64,000 nucleotides of DNA from Anaerolineaceae bacterium (GTDB taxonomy: Bacteria > Chloroflexota > Anaerolineae > Anaerolineales > Anaerolineaceae), in the NCBI GenBank assembly GCA_003524305.1, contig DQHW01000007.1, forward strand, positions 25,094-89,093. The letters run 5' to 3'. The notes beneath the pieces are model-generated. The model made no database searches and was not told where the DNA came from. It saw only the letters and a list, made by a program, of their open reading frames with translations. Position 1 is the first letter of the stretch. Each line of letters opens with the position of its first letter. Below are positions 44,345 to 53,047 of this stretch, in pieces. The position numbers and the translations under genes are program-made.

Positions 44345-45543
44345 TCACTCAGACGTCTGATCATTTCAAAACACATTCTGGCATGATGATAAGGGCATTC
44401 CCAGGGTGAGACTTTGTAATGCTCTAGATAGGGTGCGCCATCTTCTCTGAGCAGTTTGAACCAGTCGCCGTCTTGGTGGTCAACGAAATGGTTCTGGATG
44501 TAGGACCACACATTGGTTGAAGCTTGAAGGAAATGATCTTTCTTTGAAATTTCGAAGGCGTTGTAGAAACCAACAACGGCTTCGGCGTGCGCCCACCAAT
44601 GCCGATCGGTGACCTTGTGTCCGTCAGGGCCAGCTTCGTAGAGGATGCTGCCGTCAGGCTGAAGTGATTGTTCAAAGACGACTTGCGCCATTTGTACTGC
44701 ATTAGCCTTGGCTTTATTGATGGTTTCAATTTTGCCAGAAGCTTCGGCGGCTTCGAGAAGCAGCCAACTGGTTTCAATTTCATGGCCATAAGAGATGTTT
44801 TGCGAAAGAGATTGCCATTGGTCATTAAAGAAAAGGCGTTGGTGTCCGCTTTTTGAATCAATGATGGTGTTTGCGAAGAGGCTGATAATGCCTTCAAATC
44901 GTTGGGTTAGCCGGGCATCCTGCCAGATGGAGGTCAAAGCAGTGTAAGCTTCTAGCAAGTGCAGCATGGTGTTCATCGATTTGGATGAGTTGAGATCAAT
45001 CGAACTCAGACGCATGTCATCCAGACGGCTCCAGTCGCGGGCGCGGCATTCAATGTTGCCGCCATATTGCAGATCGTAAGTGTGCTGGTCGATCAGTTCG
45101 AACAGGCGTTGGGCAAGCTGAAGTGCCTGAGGATCGTTTGTGGCTTGGTAAAAAGCACTCAACCCATAGATGGAAAAAGCTTGCGCGTAGACGTGCTTGC
45201 GGTCGTTGACCGGGTTCCCCGCAGCATCCACGGACCAATAAACACCTTCATGTTTGGCGTCCCAGAAATGCTGCGTCAGGGCTTGCATAGCCCATTTGGC
45301 AGTCGAAAGATAAGCCTCATTCTGGTAAAGGCGGGCAGCCGTCGAAAAGGTCCACAAGATGCGGCTGTTTAGCACGGCGCTGCGCTCCACTTCGTTGTGA
45401 ACCAGGTTGTGATTGGTTAAGGCGCCGTAGAATCCGCCGTTTTGGTGATCAAGCGTTTTGTCCATCCAGTAAGGCAGGATGTTTCCGCGTAATTCCGCTT
45501 CAAATTGGCGTTTTAAATCAGTTGTTGATACGGTCGGCTGCAT
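44341..45543 (-). CDS. AGE-family epimerase, probably cellobiose 2-epimerase
   Basis: The protein is 400 residues from the ATG at 45543, with AGGAG 6 nt upstream; the longer frame from 45624 lacks support. It is an (alpha/alpha)6-barrel of the N-acylglucosamine 2-epimerase family. Motifs include LPYWMDKTLDHQNGGFYGAL, NSRILWTFSTAA, KHVYAQAFSIYGLSAFYQAT, GHEIETSWLLLEAAE and HWWAHAEAVVGFYNAFE, which match cellobiose 2-epimerases as I know them. That enzyme turns cellobiose into glucosyl-beta-1,4-mannose, or mannobiose into mannosyl-glucose, which a GH130 phosphorylase can cleave. Such an enzyme is encoded at 9012. The link is inference. Confidence 0.82.
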   Translation of the reverse strand: MQPTVSTTDLKRQFEAELRGNILPYWMDKTLDHQNGGFYGALTNHNLVHNEVERSAVLNSRILWTFSTAARLYQNEAYLSTAKWAMQALTQHFWDAKHEGVYWSVDAAGNPVNDRKHVYAQAFSIYGLSAFYQATNDPQALQLAQRLFELIDQHTYDLQYGGNIECRARDWSRLDDMRLSSIDLNSSKSMNTMLHLLEAYTALTSIWQDARLTQRFEGIISLFANTIIDSKSGHQRLFFNDQWQSLSQNISYGHEIETSWLLLEAAEASGKIETINKAKANAVQMAQVVFEQSLQPDGSILYEAGPDGHKVTDRHWWAHAEAVVGFYNAFEISKKDHFLQASTNVWSYIQNHFVDHQDGDWFKLLREDGAPYLEHYKVSPWECPYHHARMCFEMIRRLSD

Positions 45544-45656
45544 GTACTCTCCTGCGGTTTTGGTGACGGAATAGTCTAATTGTAAATTAGAGTGGTCAAA
45601 TTGGATGGTAATATATTCTTGCAATTCTTTGTGAGTTTCTTAAGGAACATTTTGTG

Positions 45657-46910
45657 ATGAACAAATCAGACAAGGTTCTTTCTCTTCAAATTGCCGGGCT
45701 GCAAGGTTTTTATTGGATGATCTTCTGTCCGATCGCCAGTTTTGCTTCGGTTTACCTTCTCTCAAAGGACTTTTCAAACCAGAAGATCGGCTGGGTGATG
45801 GCAATCAGCAGCGTGTTGGCAATCGTAATGCAGCCTGCACTGGGGGCTTTAATCGACCGATTTGAAAAACTCACATTAAAGAGTGTGTTAATAACTTGTT
45901 CGTTGTTATGCGTGGCTTTCTTGGCAGGCATTGTTTTTCTTAATACAGGTTTGGTCTGGATGGCGGTTTTTTATGTTGGCATTGTGGCATTGCTTTACAC
46001 CATGCAGCCTTTGGTGAGTGCTTTGACCTTTGAATACATCAATGCCGGTCGTAACATCAACTTTGGCGTTACCAGGGCGAGCGGATCCATCTGCTTTGCT
46101 GTGCTTTCAACACTTTTAGGTATATGGGTGAATCGGTATTCCACCGCCATTTTACCCATCATATGTCTGATTTTGTTTGCCGGATATATTTTGTTGATAA
46201 TTTCTTTTCCAAAGGTGAAACGCAGCGATATTCAAACCTATCACACCGATAAATCCACCACTTCGATAGAAGAAAAAGATAAAGTTGGCTTTTTACGCCG
46301 CTATGACCGTTTCATCCCATTTTTGATTGGTGCCGGCTTCATTTTTATGTTTCACACGGTGATTAATAATTTTCTGGCGCAAATCCTCCGACCGCTGGGC
46401 GGAACCGACACTGATTTGGGCATTTCTTTGACCATCGCTGCCGTGGCTGAACTGCCTGCGTTCCTTGCATTCAGTTTTCTAGTGGCCAAGATTAGCACAC
46501 GGTCTTTAATGAAAATTTCCGGCTTCATTTATGCACTTCGCGCTGTCATTTTCCTATTCGCTGCTTCAGTTTGGATGATCAACATCGGTCAGGTTTTTCA
46601 AGGACTTACTTTTGCCGTGTTTCTGCCGGCATCGGTTTATTACATTAACGAGATCATGCGTGAAAAAGACAGAGTTAAAGGCCAGACCTTTATCACCGGC
46701 ATGGGCACCTTGGGCGGGTTCTTTGGCAACGTTATCGGTGGCCGTCTGTTGGATACGTCAGGTGTTTTTGCCATGCTGCTGTTTGGATTGATTGGAGCAG
46801 TGATTGGGGCAGTTCTTTTGTTTTATGCCATACGCAAGCCAAGAGCTAAGGAACCGGTGTTTGCTGATAATTCAGTAGTAGACCCTCCCCTTAAAGGTAT
46901 AAACAAGTAA
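45657..46910 (+). CDS. MFS transporter of the LacY/PPP-like type
   Basis: This protein of about 417 residues has twelve membrane helices and the MFS_1-like pattern typical of LacY and phenylpropionate-permease relatives (LQIAGLQGFYWMIFCPIASF at the start, GALIDRFEKL after helix 2). The ATG at 45657 has AAGGA about 10 nt upstream; a GTG at 45654 is in frame. It is divergent to the epimerase, with only about 110 bp between the starts, suggesting shared control and a disaccharide substrate. It could be cellobiose or mannobiose, but the evidence is positional only. Confidence 0.75.
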   Translation: MNKSDKVLSLQIAGLQGFYWMIFCPIASFASVYLLSKDFSNQKIGWVMAISSVLAIVMQPALGALIDRFEKLTLKSVLITCSLLCVAFLAGIVFLNTGLVWMAVFYVGIVALLYTMQPLVSALTFEYINAGRNINFGVTRASGSICFAVLSTLLGIWVNRYSTAILPIICLILFAGYILLIISFPKVKRSDIQTYHTDKSTTSIEEKDKVGFLRRYDRFIPFLIGAGFIFMFHTVINNFLAQILRPLGGTDTDLGISLTIAAVAELPAFLAFSFLVAKISTRSLMKISGFIYALRAVIFLFAASVWMINIGQVFQGLTFAVFLPASVYYINEIMREKDRVKGQTFITGMGTLGGFFGNVIGGRLLDTSGVFAMLLFGLIGAVIGAVLLFYAIRKPRAKEPVFADNSVVDPPLKGINK

Positions 46911-46911
46911 A

Positions 46912-46954
46912 GGCAATTCACGCGATTTTTCGTCCACAAGCTGGATGAATTGCC
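46912..46954. terminator. Inverted repeat between convergent MFS and GH39 genes
   Basis: GGCAATTCA and TGAATTGCC form 9-bp perfect arms with a 25-nt loop, filling the 45-bp gap between two stop codons. The long loop makes it a weaker terminator than others in the window. Confidence 0.45.
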
Positions 46955-46955
46955 C

Positions 46956-48422
46956 TTACCTATTAACTTTTATTTCAACAACCCCATGTTCTGGAATTGT
47001 GAATTGGATTGTTCCAACACCGTCTTTAATTAGAATCGTTAACGGTTCAATAACTATTCTGGAAGCTTCTTCAATTTGAGCGAGCTGTACTTTATTTGGA
47101 TACATCGGGCTGCCCAGGTCGATCCATTTTTGTTTGGGGTTGACGTGCTCAGCGTCTATTCGTGAGATTGTGGCGGTTGCATATTCTGCAATTCCAGCTA
47201 ATTTGATAATCACATCCTCTTGATGGATCTCCGCACCGGGGATGTCGTGGTTGTAAACCAGCAGGGATAATTCAGAAGATTCTTTAACGGCCAGCATTTC
47301 AACGGTTGATTCTGTACCACAATTTACTTGAATTCTTTCGTCTCCCAATCTGTGGAGCATTTCAAACAGGCGGTAGGTGGGTTTAGGAATACCGTAAATA
47401 TTCTGTAAGCCAAATCCGCCGTGGAAGGGATCGGCATACTGGCCGGCTTCTTCAAACAGGTCCGAGAAGGTCCAGAAGGAGTAGTTTTGAACCAGACCAT
47501 CGTTGTCGGCAATGGTCTTGGCCACCAGTGCCGCGGAATAGATCTCGTCGTGCATGTGGTCAGGAAGCACGGCCGAGGTATTCCATTCAGTGTAGTAGAG
47601 CGGTAATTTCCCCGCTTCTTCGCGGGCTTTGGAGGTCATCTTGTATAAAATGCCGCGTTCATACGACCCAAATTCATCAGCGAATTTGGCAAAGAACTCT
47701 TCGAGGCTGAGTCCGCCGTTTTTCCACAAGGGGTCATCTGTGGGGTAGTGGTGAGTGGAAATAAAATCAAGCGGCGTGTTTGTCTTTTTGCAAAAAGCGA
47801 TGGTTTCCGGAATCCAGGCATTGATTGAGGTGGCCGGGCCGCCGACACGCAGTTGGCTGTCTACTGATTTGACGGCCAGGCAGGTGCTGCGGTAAAGTTT
47901 GAAATATTCTTCCTGGGTGCCGTCAAAGAAGAATTTGAGATTGGGTTCATTCCAAACTTCGAAGAACCATGAACGCACTTCTGTAAGCCCATAGCGATCC
48001 ACCAGGTGTTGGGTCAATTTGCCAATCAAGTCAGCCCATTGGTCGTAATCTGCGGGCGGGGTAACGTTGCCTTTATAGTGAAAACAGGTGGTGGTTCCCG
48101 ATGCCAGAGCCTCGGGCATGAAACCCAACTCAATGAAGGGTTTCATGCCAATGCTTAAAAGAAAATCAAAGATCGAGTCGATATTGAAAAAGGAGTAACG
48201 CAGACTGCCATCCGGATTGCGTTTGACTACGCTCATTTCATCGTTCAGCAACCCGTGAAATCGCACAAATTGGAATCCCAATTCGCGGTGACATTTTTCG
48301 AGTTGTTCTCGCCAGTCTTGCCGTGTGCCCATGATGGCGTGGCAGCTACCCACACAGTGCTCCCAATAGTGGATAAATGGAGTGCCTTTAATATGAGAAT
48401 CAAGCGAAAATTCAACGGTCAC
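46956..48422 (-). CDS. GH39 beta-xylosidase
   Basis: This 488-residue clan-A glycosidase has the GH39 hallmarks. It opens with HYWEHCVGSCHAIMGTR. The catalytic acid/base is Glu159 in FFEVWNEPNL, with ISTHHYPTDD after it. The nucleophile is Glu279 in YYTEWNTSA. A beta-sandwich domain follows at the C-terminus (about 370-488). It has no signal peptide, so it acts in the cytoplasm on xylooligosaccharides, complementing the GH3 beta-xylosidase. The MFS gene upstream on the same strand ends 33 bp before its start, so they may be cotranscribed. Confidence 0.88.
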   Translation of the reverse strand: MTVEFSLDSHIKGTPFIHYWEHCVGSCHAIMGTRQDWREQLEKCHRELGFQFVRFHGLLNDEMSVVKRNPDGSLRYSFFNIDSIFDFLLSIGMKPFIELGFMPEALASGTTTCFHYKGNVTPPADYDQWADLIGKLTQHLVDRYGLTEVRSWFFEVWNEPNLKFFFDGTQEEYFKLYRSTCLAVKSVDSQLRVGGPATSINAWIPETIAFCKKTNTPLDFISTHHYPTDDPLWKNGGLSLEEFFAKFADEFGSYERGILYKMTSKAREEAGKLPLYYTEWNTSAVLPDHMHDEIYSAALVAKTIADNDGLVQNYSFWTFSDLFEEAGQYADPFHGGFGLQNIYGIPKPTYRLFEMLHRLGDERIQVNCGTESTVEMLAVKESSELSLLVYNHDIPGAEIHQEDVIIKLAGIAEYATATISRIDAEHVNPKQKWIDLGSPMYPNKVQLAQIEEASRIVIEPLTILIKDGVGTIQFTIPEHGVVEIKVNR

Positions 48423-48454
48423 TGGTTACTCCATGAAGAAAATATTATTCTTGA

Positions 48455-49744
48455 TTATAACGCCGGGCTTGAATCTTCTGCCTTTTTCCAATTGGGGATG
48501 GCAAGGATAAGCGCGGTATTCACCTTAACCACACCAATCAGGCTGCAAATCAGCGCGATGCCGCGACCTGGACCGATTCCAAAGAGCAGCCCAGCGCTGC
48601 TGGTTAATGCTCCTTCCGGCAAGAGCAGGGGTTCAATAAATCGGTCCAACAGGCTGCCAGCAAATAGATAGGCCACCAATGTTGAACCCCGCATGAACAT
48701 CTGACGCATTGCCAGTGCCCTGCCCAATGTTTCGGGTGGAGATTTTTCTTGCCACAGGGTGTCATTCAGGCTGGAAACGAAAGCCAGCGTGAAATGAGCG
48801 CAAAATGCTCCAATAGCCACAAGCGTCAGGTTAGGGCGTAATCCCATCAATACAAAAGCCATGGCGCTTATGAATTCGAAAACCAGCAAGCCATTCATCC
48901 TCAAATGTGGCCCTCCCCAGGCAGCCATCACCAGACTGCCGGTGAGCATTCCAACACCAGCAATTGTTAGAGTCAACCCCAATCCGTCGGGTTTGGCGAA
49001 TCCCAACAACATCGGGGTGACCATTACTGCGAAGAGACTCCATAAAAAGGTAAAGATAGTTTGAAAACGCAGCAATGAAATCAGCCCGGGGGTAGTGCGT
49101 AAAGTCCTCAGCCCTTTCATAAATTCTCGTAAAAAGTTCTGCTGGATCTTATTAATTTCTTTTACTGCAAGAGGTGGGTCAGCGGGTAAACGTGAGAACA
49201 GCAGTGTACCGATGCCCAACAAGAAGGTTCCCAGGTCGATGAATAGCACACCAGCGACGCCGATGGTAGCTACCAAAACACCAGCGATAGCAGGTGCCAG
49301 AATTTGGCATAGGGCTTGCGCAAACTGTAGCAGACCATTGGCATGTCCTAGATGCCGTTTTTCGATGGAACCGGCTACCAGAGCTGAATAAGCTGGCGCC
49401 TGCAGCGTGCCAAAAGAGGCAGAAAGGATGGTCATCAAAAAGATATGCCAGGTCTCTATACGGCCTGTAAAAAAGAGCAGTACCATCACCAGGGTACTCA
49501 GCACAGAACCGCTGTCTGCCAATGCCATTAATTTGCGGCGGTTGAAGCGGTCAATCCAGTTGCCAACCAGCGGCGAAAATAGCATCTGCGGCAGCACAGT
49601 GCATAACGCCACAATAGCGAAATTGCTGGCGAGACCGGTGCGCTGATATAACCAGACGCCCAGGGCAAAACCAGACATTTGCGAGCCAAGCAATGAAACT
49701 GTCTGCCCAGCCCAAACAACGAAGAACTCAACTTTCTTGTTCAT
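48455..49744 (-). CDS. MFS exporter of the Mef/macrolide-efflux type
   Basis: The protein is 429 residues from the ATG at 49744, with AGGAG 8 nt upstream. Its N-terminus, EFFVVWAGQTVSLLGSQMSG, closely resembles that of Mef(A)-type drug exporters (WAGQ-VSL). The usual GNWIDRFNRRKLM loop follows, and there are about twelve helices. Mef-like proteins are often annotated as macrolide efflux, but many have other substrates. Its location before a GH39 gene would also fit a sugar carrier. The leader (49745-49881) has tandem terminator hairpins, an arrangement known from antibiotic-inducible genes. Resistance function is not established. Confidence 0.75.
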   Translation of the reverse strand: MNKKVEFFVVWAGQTVSLLGSQMSGFALGVWLYQRTGLASNFAIVALCTVLPQMLFSPLVGNWIDRFNRRKLMALADSGSVLSTLVMVLLFFTGRIETWHIFLMTILSASFGTLQAPAYSALVAGSIEKRHLGHANGLLQFAQALCQILAPAIAGVLVATIGVAGVLFIDLGTFLLGIGTLLFSRLPADPPLAVKEINKIQQNFLREFMKGLRTLRTTPGLISLLRFQTIFTFLWSLFAVMVTPMLLGFAKPDGLGLTLTIAGVGMLTGSLVMAAWGGPHLRMNGLLVFEFISAMAFVLMGLRPNLTLVAIGAFCAHFTLAFVSSLNDTLWQEKSPPETLGRALAMRQMFMRGSTLVAYLFAGSLLDRFIEPLLLPEGALTSSAGLLFGIGPGRGIALICSLIGVVKVNTALILAIPNWKKAEDSSPAL

Positions 49745-49915
49745 TAGGATTCTCCTGTTAAAAAAAATGGAGAGGTTGTTCAAAGTATTCTTGAACAACC
49801 TCTCATTAACAAAAAATGGCGGTCAAATGACCAGCCAATAAAAAAGACCAACCTTAAAAGGTTGGTCTCGCGTCTATCGCTTAAAGTATTGTATGCTTTT
49901 TCATTAAAAAGTCAA
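49745..49915 (-). promoter_or_regulatory. Promoter and attenuator-like tandem hairpin leader of the Mef-like gene
   Basis: On the minus strand, TTGACT (49915-49910), a 16-nt spacer and TACAAT (49893-49888) form a promoter. The leader of about 137 nt then holds three structures. The first is GACCAACC...GGTTGGTC followed by TTTTTT (49867-49840). The second is a small TGGTCATTTGACC hairpin before another T-run. The third is GAGGTTGTTCAA...TTGAACAACCTC followed by eight T near 49765. The last T-run is 4 nt from the AGGAG of the gene. A short frame ATG AGA GGT TGT TCA AGA ATA CTT TGA overlaps the third stem and could be a leader peptide. Confidence 0.65.
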
Positions 49916-50024
49916 TACATTTTTATATTTTTTACCAAGAGATAATGGTAGGTGATAAAGTGTTTTTTGACAGGTGTTCACTTTGATATAATCAATTATT
50001 CAAATAGTAGAAAAAGGTGCAAGC

Positions 50025-52082
50025 ATGACTGAACTGGATCCACGGGTAATGTTGGGAAGTCAGTATTATGTCAATACAGAAGATACACCTGAACAGATCA
50101 AGGCTGGCATCCATGCCATGGGCAAAGCCGGGTTGAAACTGGTGCGCATCTTTTTACAGTGGACGCATGTTGAACCGCGCCAGGACCGCTGGATTTGGGA
50201 CCAATATGATGCGCTTTTTGATACGGCAGCAAAAGAAGGCATCGGGGTGATCGTCACCCTTACGGCCATCCATCCGCCTGGTTGGATGAAGATCAGCTTT
50301 GGTCCGCAGGATATCGGTCCGCTGGATGATAAAGCCTTCTGGGATCATGCTGCCAATTACATCAGACAAGTGGCAGACCGCTATGGCAAACACCCTGCCA
50401 TGCATTCATGGATTCTCAATAACGAACCTCAGCTCTTTTTGGAGCGGGATGATGCTGTGTTAAAACGATATCAGCTTTTCATTGACCAAAAATATAATGG
50501 CGATATCGAACAACTTAACCGCCGGTCTTTTCAGCAGCTTGATTCGTTTGATGAAGTCACTTTCAGCGCTGGCGAAGGCGGATTCAGCGCCTACACCGGC
50601 CGTCTTAACTGGCTTAACTTCATGGTCTTTCGTTTGATGGAAGTGCTGACCCGCATCAAGGAAATTATTATTGCCGCAGGCGACACTCATCCCATGCATG
50701 TCAATCCTCACGGGTTGGTGAGCGACATGTACAGCCAGGGGCAGTCCATCTGGGCTGAAGGACGCCTGGTGGATTTTTTGGGCTGCTCTGCCCATCCCTC
50801 TTGGCATTCAACCCGATTCCTGCCGGATCGTTTGCATCAATCTGTGGCGTTGTTTGCCGATCTGATGCGCGGCGCCACGCGAGCTCCTAATAACTATTTC
50901 TGGGTGACCGAATTGCAGGGCGGCACGAATATCTATTCCGGAATCACTTATCTTGGTCCGTCAGGCGAGGATTTGCGCTCATGGGTATGGGAATCCATCG
51001 CAGCCGGCGCCAAGGGGACAGTTTTCTGGTGTTTCAACACACGTGTCTTTGGTTATGAGGCTGGTGAATGGGGTCTGGTAGATCAGCAGGGAAGACCCTC
51101 ACGGCGGCTCAAGGAAATTTCTGAGATTGCAGCGTTTCTCAACAAACATGAAGAGTTGTTCAAAATCAGCACGCCTGCCCGGGCTTCTGCGGCGATCTTG
51201 TTCAGCGAAGCGAGTTGGATGCTCGGTAATGTGGAAGGGCAAACCCAAGACCCTGAAGCGCCGCGCAATGTGTTGATGGCGACAGATGCATTCACCGGAG
51301 CCTGGATGGCTTGTGTTGACGCTGGTATTAGTGTGGATGTAATTGACGAAGTGGATTTGCAAAATGGAGCCGCAAAAGGCTATCCGCTCTTGATCGTACC
51401 CGGCTGCACCGCGCTTGAAGAAGATTCATTGCCGGCGTTGCAAAAATACGTTAAAGCCGGCGGCACACTTTTTGCCGATGGATTATGCGGCTATAAAACA
51501 CCGGATGGTTGGCTGCGCGATGTGGCGGCTAATCCGTTAAACGCGCTGTTTGGTGCGTCTGTGGCAGACATTCAAGGCGTACCTGAGTTGAAGACAACCA
51601 TCACCACGGGGATGTTGCGTTTGCCGGTCTGGTTCCTCAAGGTGGTGCTTGAAGCGGCGAAAGACACCTCCGTGCTGGCAACGCATAACGAAGCAGATCC
51701 GCGGCCGGCGCTGACTTTGGCGAAATACGGCCAGGGCAAAGCCATCCGATTGGGCACGGCTTTCTTCCAGCATTATTTCCGCCACCCTGATGTGACGGCT
51801 TTTACAAAACTGCTGAGTCTTTTACCGCAGCCGCAGCAGGCGGTCAAGCTGGGCAACCCTTCATCCCACCTGCGTTTGAGAAAGCTTGAACTGCCTGATG
51901 GGCAACTACTGATCCTGTTGAACGCCGGTGAACGCACCACAGCCCACTTACAAGTGGACGCTGGTCAGACGCTAACCCGCTTGACCCTGCAGGGCGAAGA
52001 ACAGGTAAAGAAAGAAGGTAATCAAGTGAGGGTACTGCTTGAAGCACAATCGGCTGAAGTCTTCAAATTGCTGAGTAGTTAA
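50025..52082 (+). CDS. GH42 beta-galactosidase
   Basis: This 685-residue enzyme has the GH42 order: TIM barrel (about 1-385), trimerisation domain with a Rossmann-like fold (about 390-605, TRASAAILFSEASWML, PLLIVPGCTALEED) and a small C-terminal beta domain. The acid/base is Glu134 in WILNNEPQ and the nucleophile is Glu296 in WVTELQGGTNIYSG. It has no signal peptide, so it cleaves imported beta-galactosides, for example galactan or arabinogalactan fragments. AAGGTG lies 9 nt before the ATG. A TATAAT box is at 49987-49992, but the TTGACA at 49967 is only 14 nt upstream, so the promoter is uncertain. Confidence 0.9.
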   Translation: MTELDPRVMLGSQYYVNTEDTPEQIKAGIHAMGKAGLKLVRIFLQWTHVEPRQDRWIWDQYDALFDTAAKEGIGVIVTLTAIHPPGWMKISFGPQDIGPLDDKAFWDHAANYIRQVADRYGKHPAMHSWILNNEPQLFLERDDAVLKRYQLFIDQKYNGDIEQLNRRSFQQLDSFDEVTFSAGEGGFSAYTGRLNWLNFMVFRLMEVLTRIKEIIIAAGDTHPMHVNPHGLVSDMYSQGQSIWAEGRLVDFLGCSAHPSWHSTRFLPDRLHQSVALFADLMRGATRAPNNYFWVTELQGGTNIYSGITYLGPSGEDLRSWVWESIAAGAKGTVFWCFNTRVFGYEAGEWGLVDQQGRPSRRLKEISEIAAFLNKHEELFKISTPARASAAILFSEASWMLGNVEGQTQDPEAPRNVLMATDAFTGAWMACVDAGISVDVIDEVDLQNGAAKGYPLLIVPGCTALEEDSLPALQKYVKAGGTLFADGLCGYKTPDGWLRDVAANPLNALFGASVADIQGVPELKTTITTGMLRLPVWFLKVVLEAAKDTSVLATHNEADPRPALTLAKYGQGKAIRLGTAFFQHYFRHPDVTAFTKLLSLLPQPQQAVKLGNPSSHLRLRKLELPDGQLLILLNAGERTTAHLQVDAGQTLTRLTLQGEEQVKKEGNQVRVLLEAQSAEVFKLLSS

Positions 52083-52087
52083 TCTTG

Positions 52088-52124
52088 AAGCGCCAATCGA
52101 TTTTTCGAGAGGCGCTTTTTTTTT
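52088..52124 (+). terminator. Terminator after GH42
   Basis: AAGCGCC and GGCGCTT arms (7 bp) with a 16-nt loop are followed by nine T (with the stem end). Confidence 0.8.
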
Positions 52125-52153
52125 CATCTTCATGTTGTTTGCTTGTTAGAAAA

Positions 52154-52963
52154 TTAGGCTGTTGCCATTTCCGCTTGTTTAGCACTGTCTGTTTGCGGCG
52201 GCATAATGGTGATATTGACAAAGTACTCCTTTGCAAACCCTTTAACATCCACCTTTTCAGTTGCTTCTGTGTAAGGTTTTCCTTTTCCGCTTAACCTGAT
52301 CGTATAATCCCGGTTACCCTGACTTGTTTCTTTCATCAAATTGACCGTATTCATGATCATGACCAATTCTCCGAAAAGTTTTCCTAACTTTGGATCGCTT
52401 TGGACCAATGCTTGAATCGCTTCATCGTCAAGGGTGTACATGATTGTTCGTTTATCAGGATCTTGCATGGCGGTGGTCAATCCTTTGACTAAATCCTGGA
52501 TGATCTCTTGTGGAGTTCTCAAAGTTTTATGCTGCTTAATTTGGATTTCCCTGGTAAACATCATTTCAGTTTGAGAGTATTGCAATTTCAGGATCATCGG
52601 TTCGGAACTATTCTTGAACATGGAAGCGTCCAAGCCCAGGGATTCAGCAGAAAGAGTGAGATCAAACTGGAATTTTTCCACCTTGAAATTGAGATTAACC
52701 GACCGGTTTGTCTTTAATGCCAGCGAGTTGTCGTTGGATCGATACAACATTTCGGATGAAGTCTCTGAGTAATTCATTTCTGTTAATTCCATCGAAAGCG
52801 CAAAAGTAGACAAATCTGAGATTTTGGTTTGATCTGAGCCCTTGACTTTATTGATTGATGGGATGTTGGTTAAATAGCGATTGACTCCAAATGGCTGGGT
52901 TTCATTTGGAAGGACGGTTTTCAAAATGGAAGGTTGAATAGTGGATAGCATAAAATCACCCAT
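52154..52963 (-). CDS. Uncharacterised soluble protein
   Basis: The 269-residue protein is not recognised. It starts MGDFMLSTIQPSILK; an internal ATG at 52951 could also be used. It has no signal peptide or membrane helix. The middle (about 85-150) alternates polar and hydrophobic residues like a beta-sheet domain (NLNFKVEKFQFDLTLSAES, LKLQYSQTEMMF). Residues about 155-210 are helical (PQEIIQDLVKGLTTAMQDPD, DDEAIQALVQSD). The end is Gln/Ala rich. Codon use looks like the neighbours. It stands between GH42 (convergent) and the GntR regulator (same strand, about 80 bp apart). No function is proposed. Confidence 0.6.
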   Translation of the reverse strand: MGDFMLSTIQPSILKTVLPNETQPFGVNRYLTNIPSINKVKGSDQTKISDLSTFALSMELTEMNYSETSSEMLYRSNDNSLALKTNRSVNLNFKVEKFQFDLTLSAESLGLDASMFKNSSEPMILKLQYSQTEMMFTREIQIKQHKTLRTPQEIIQDLVKGLTTAMQDPDKRTIMYTLDDEAIQALVQSDPKLGKLFGELVMIMNTVNLMKETSQGNRDYTIRLSGKGKPYTEATEKVDVKGFAKEYFVNITIMPPQTDSAKQAEMATA

Positions 52964-53047
52964 AGCTTTATTGTCGGTGATTTTTAATCAAAATTGAGTT
53001 TTCTTGTTTTTACTAATTATTTGGTGTTGGCAGTTCAATATGGAGAC

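Noticed and set aside
49745..49881. T-box or known metabolite riboswitch upstream of the Mef-like gene
   Set aside because: No T-box sequence (UGGNACC-type bulge) or other known aptamer core was seen in the 137-nt leader; only hairpins and a short frame are supported.
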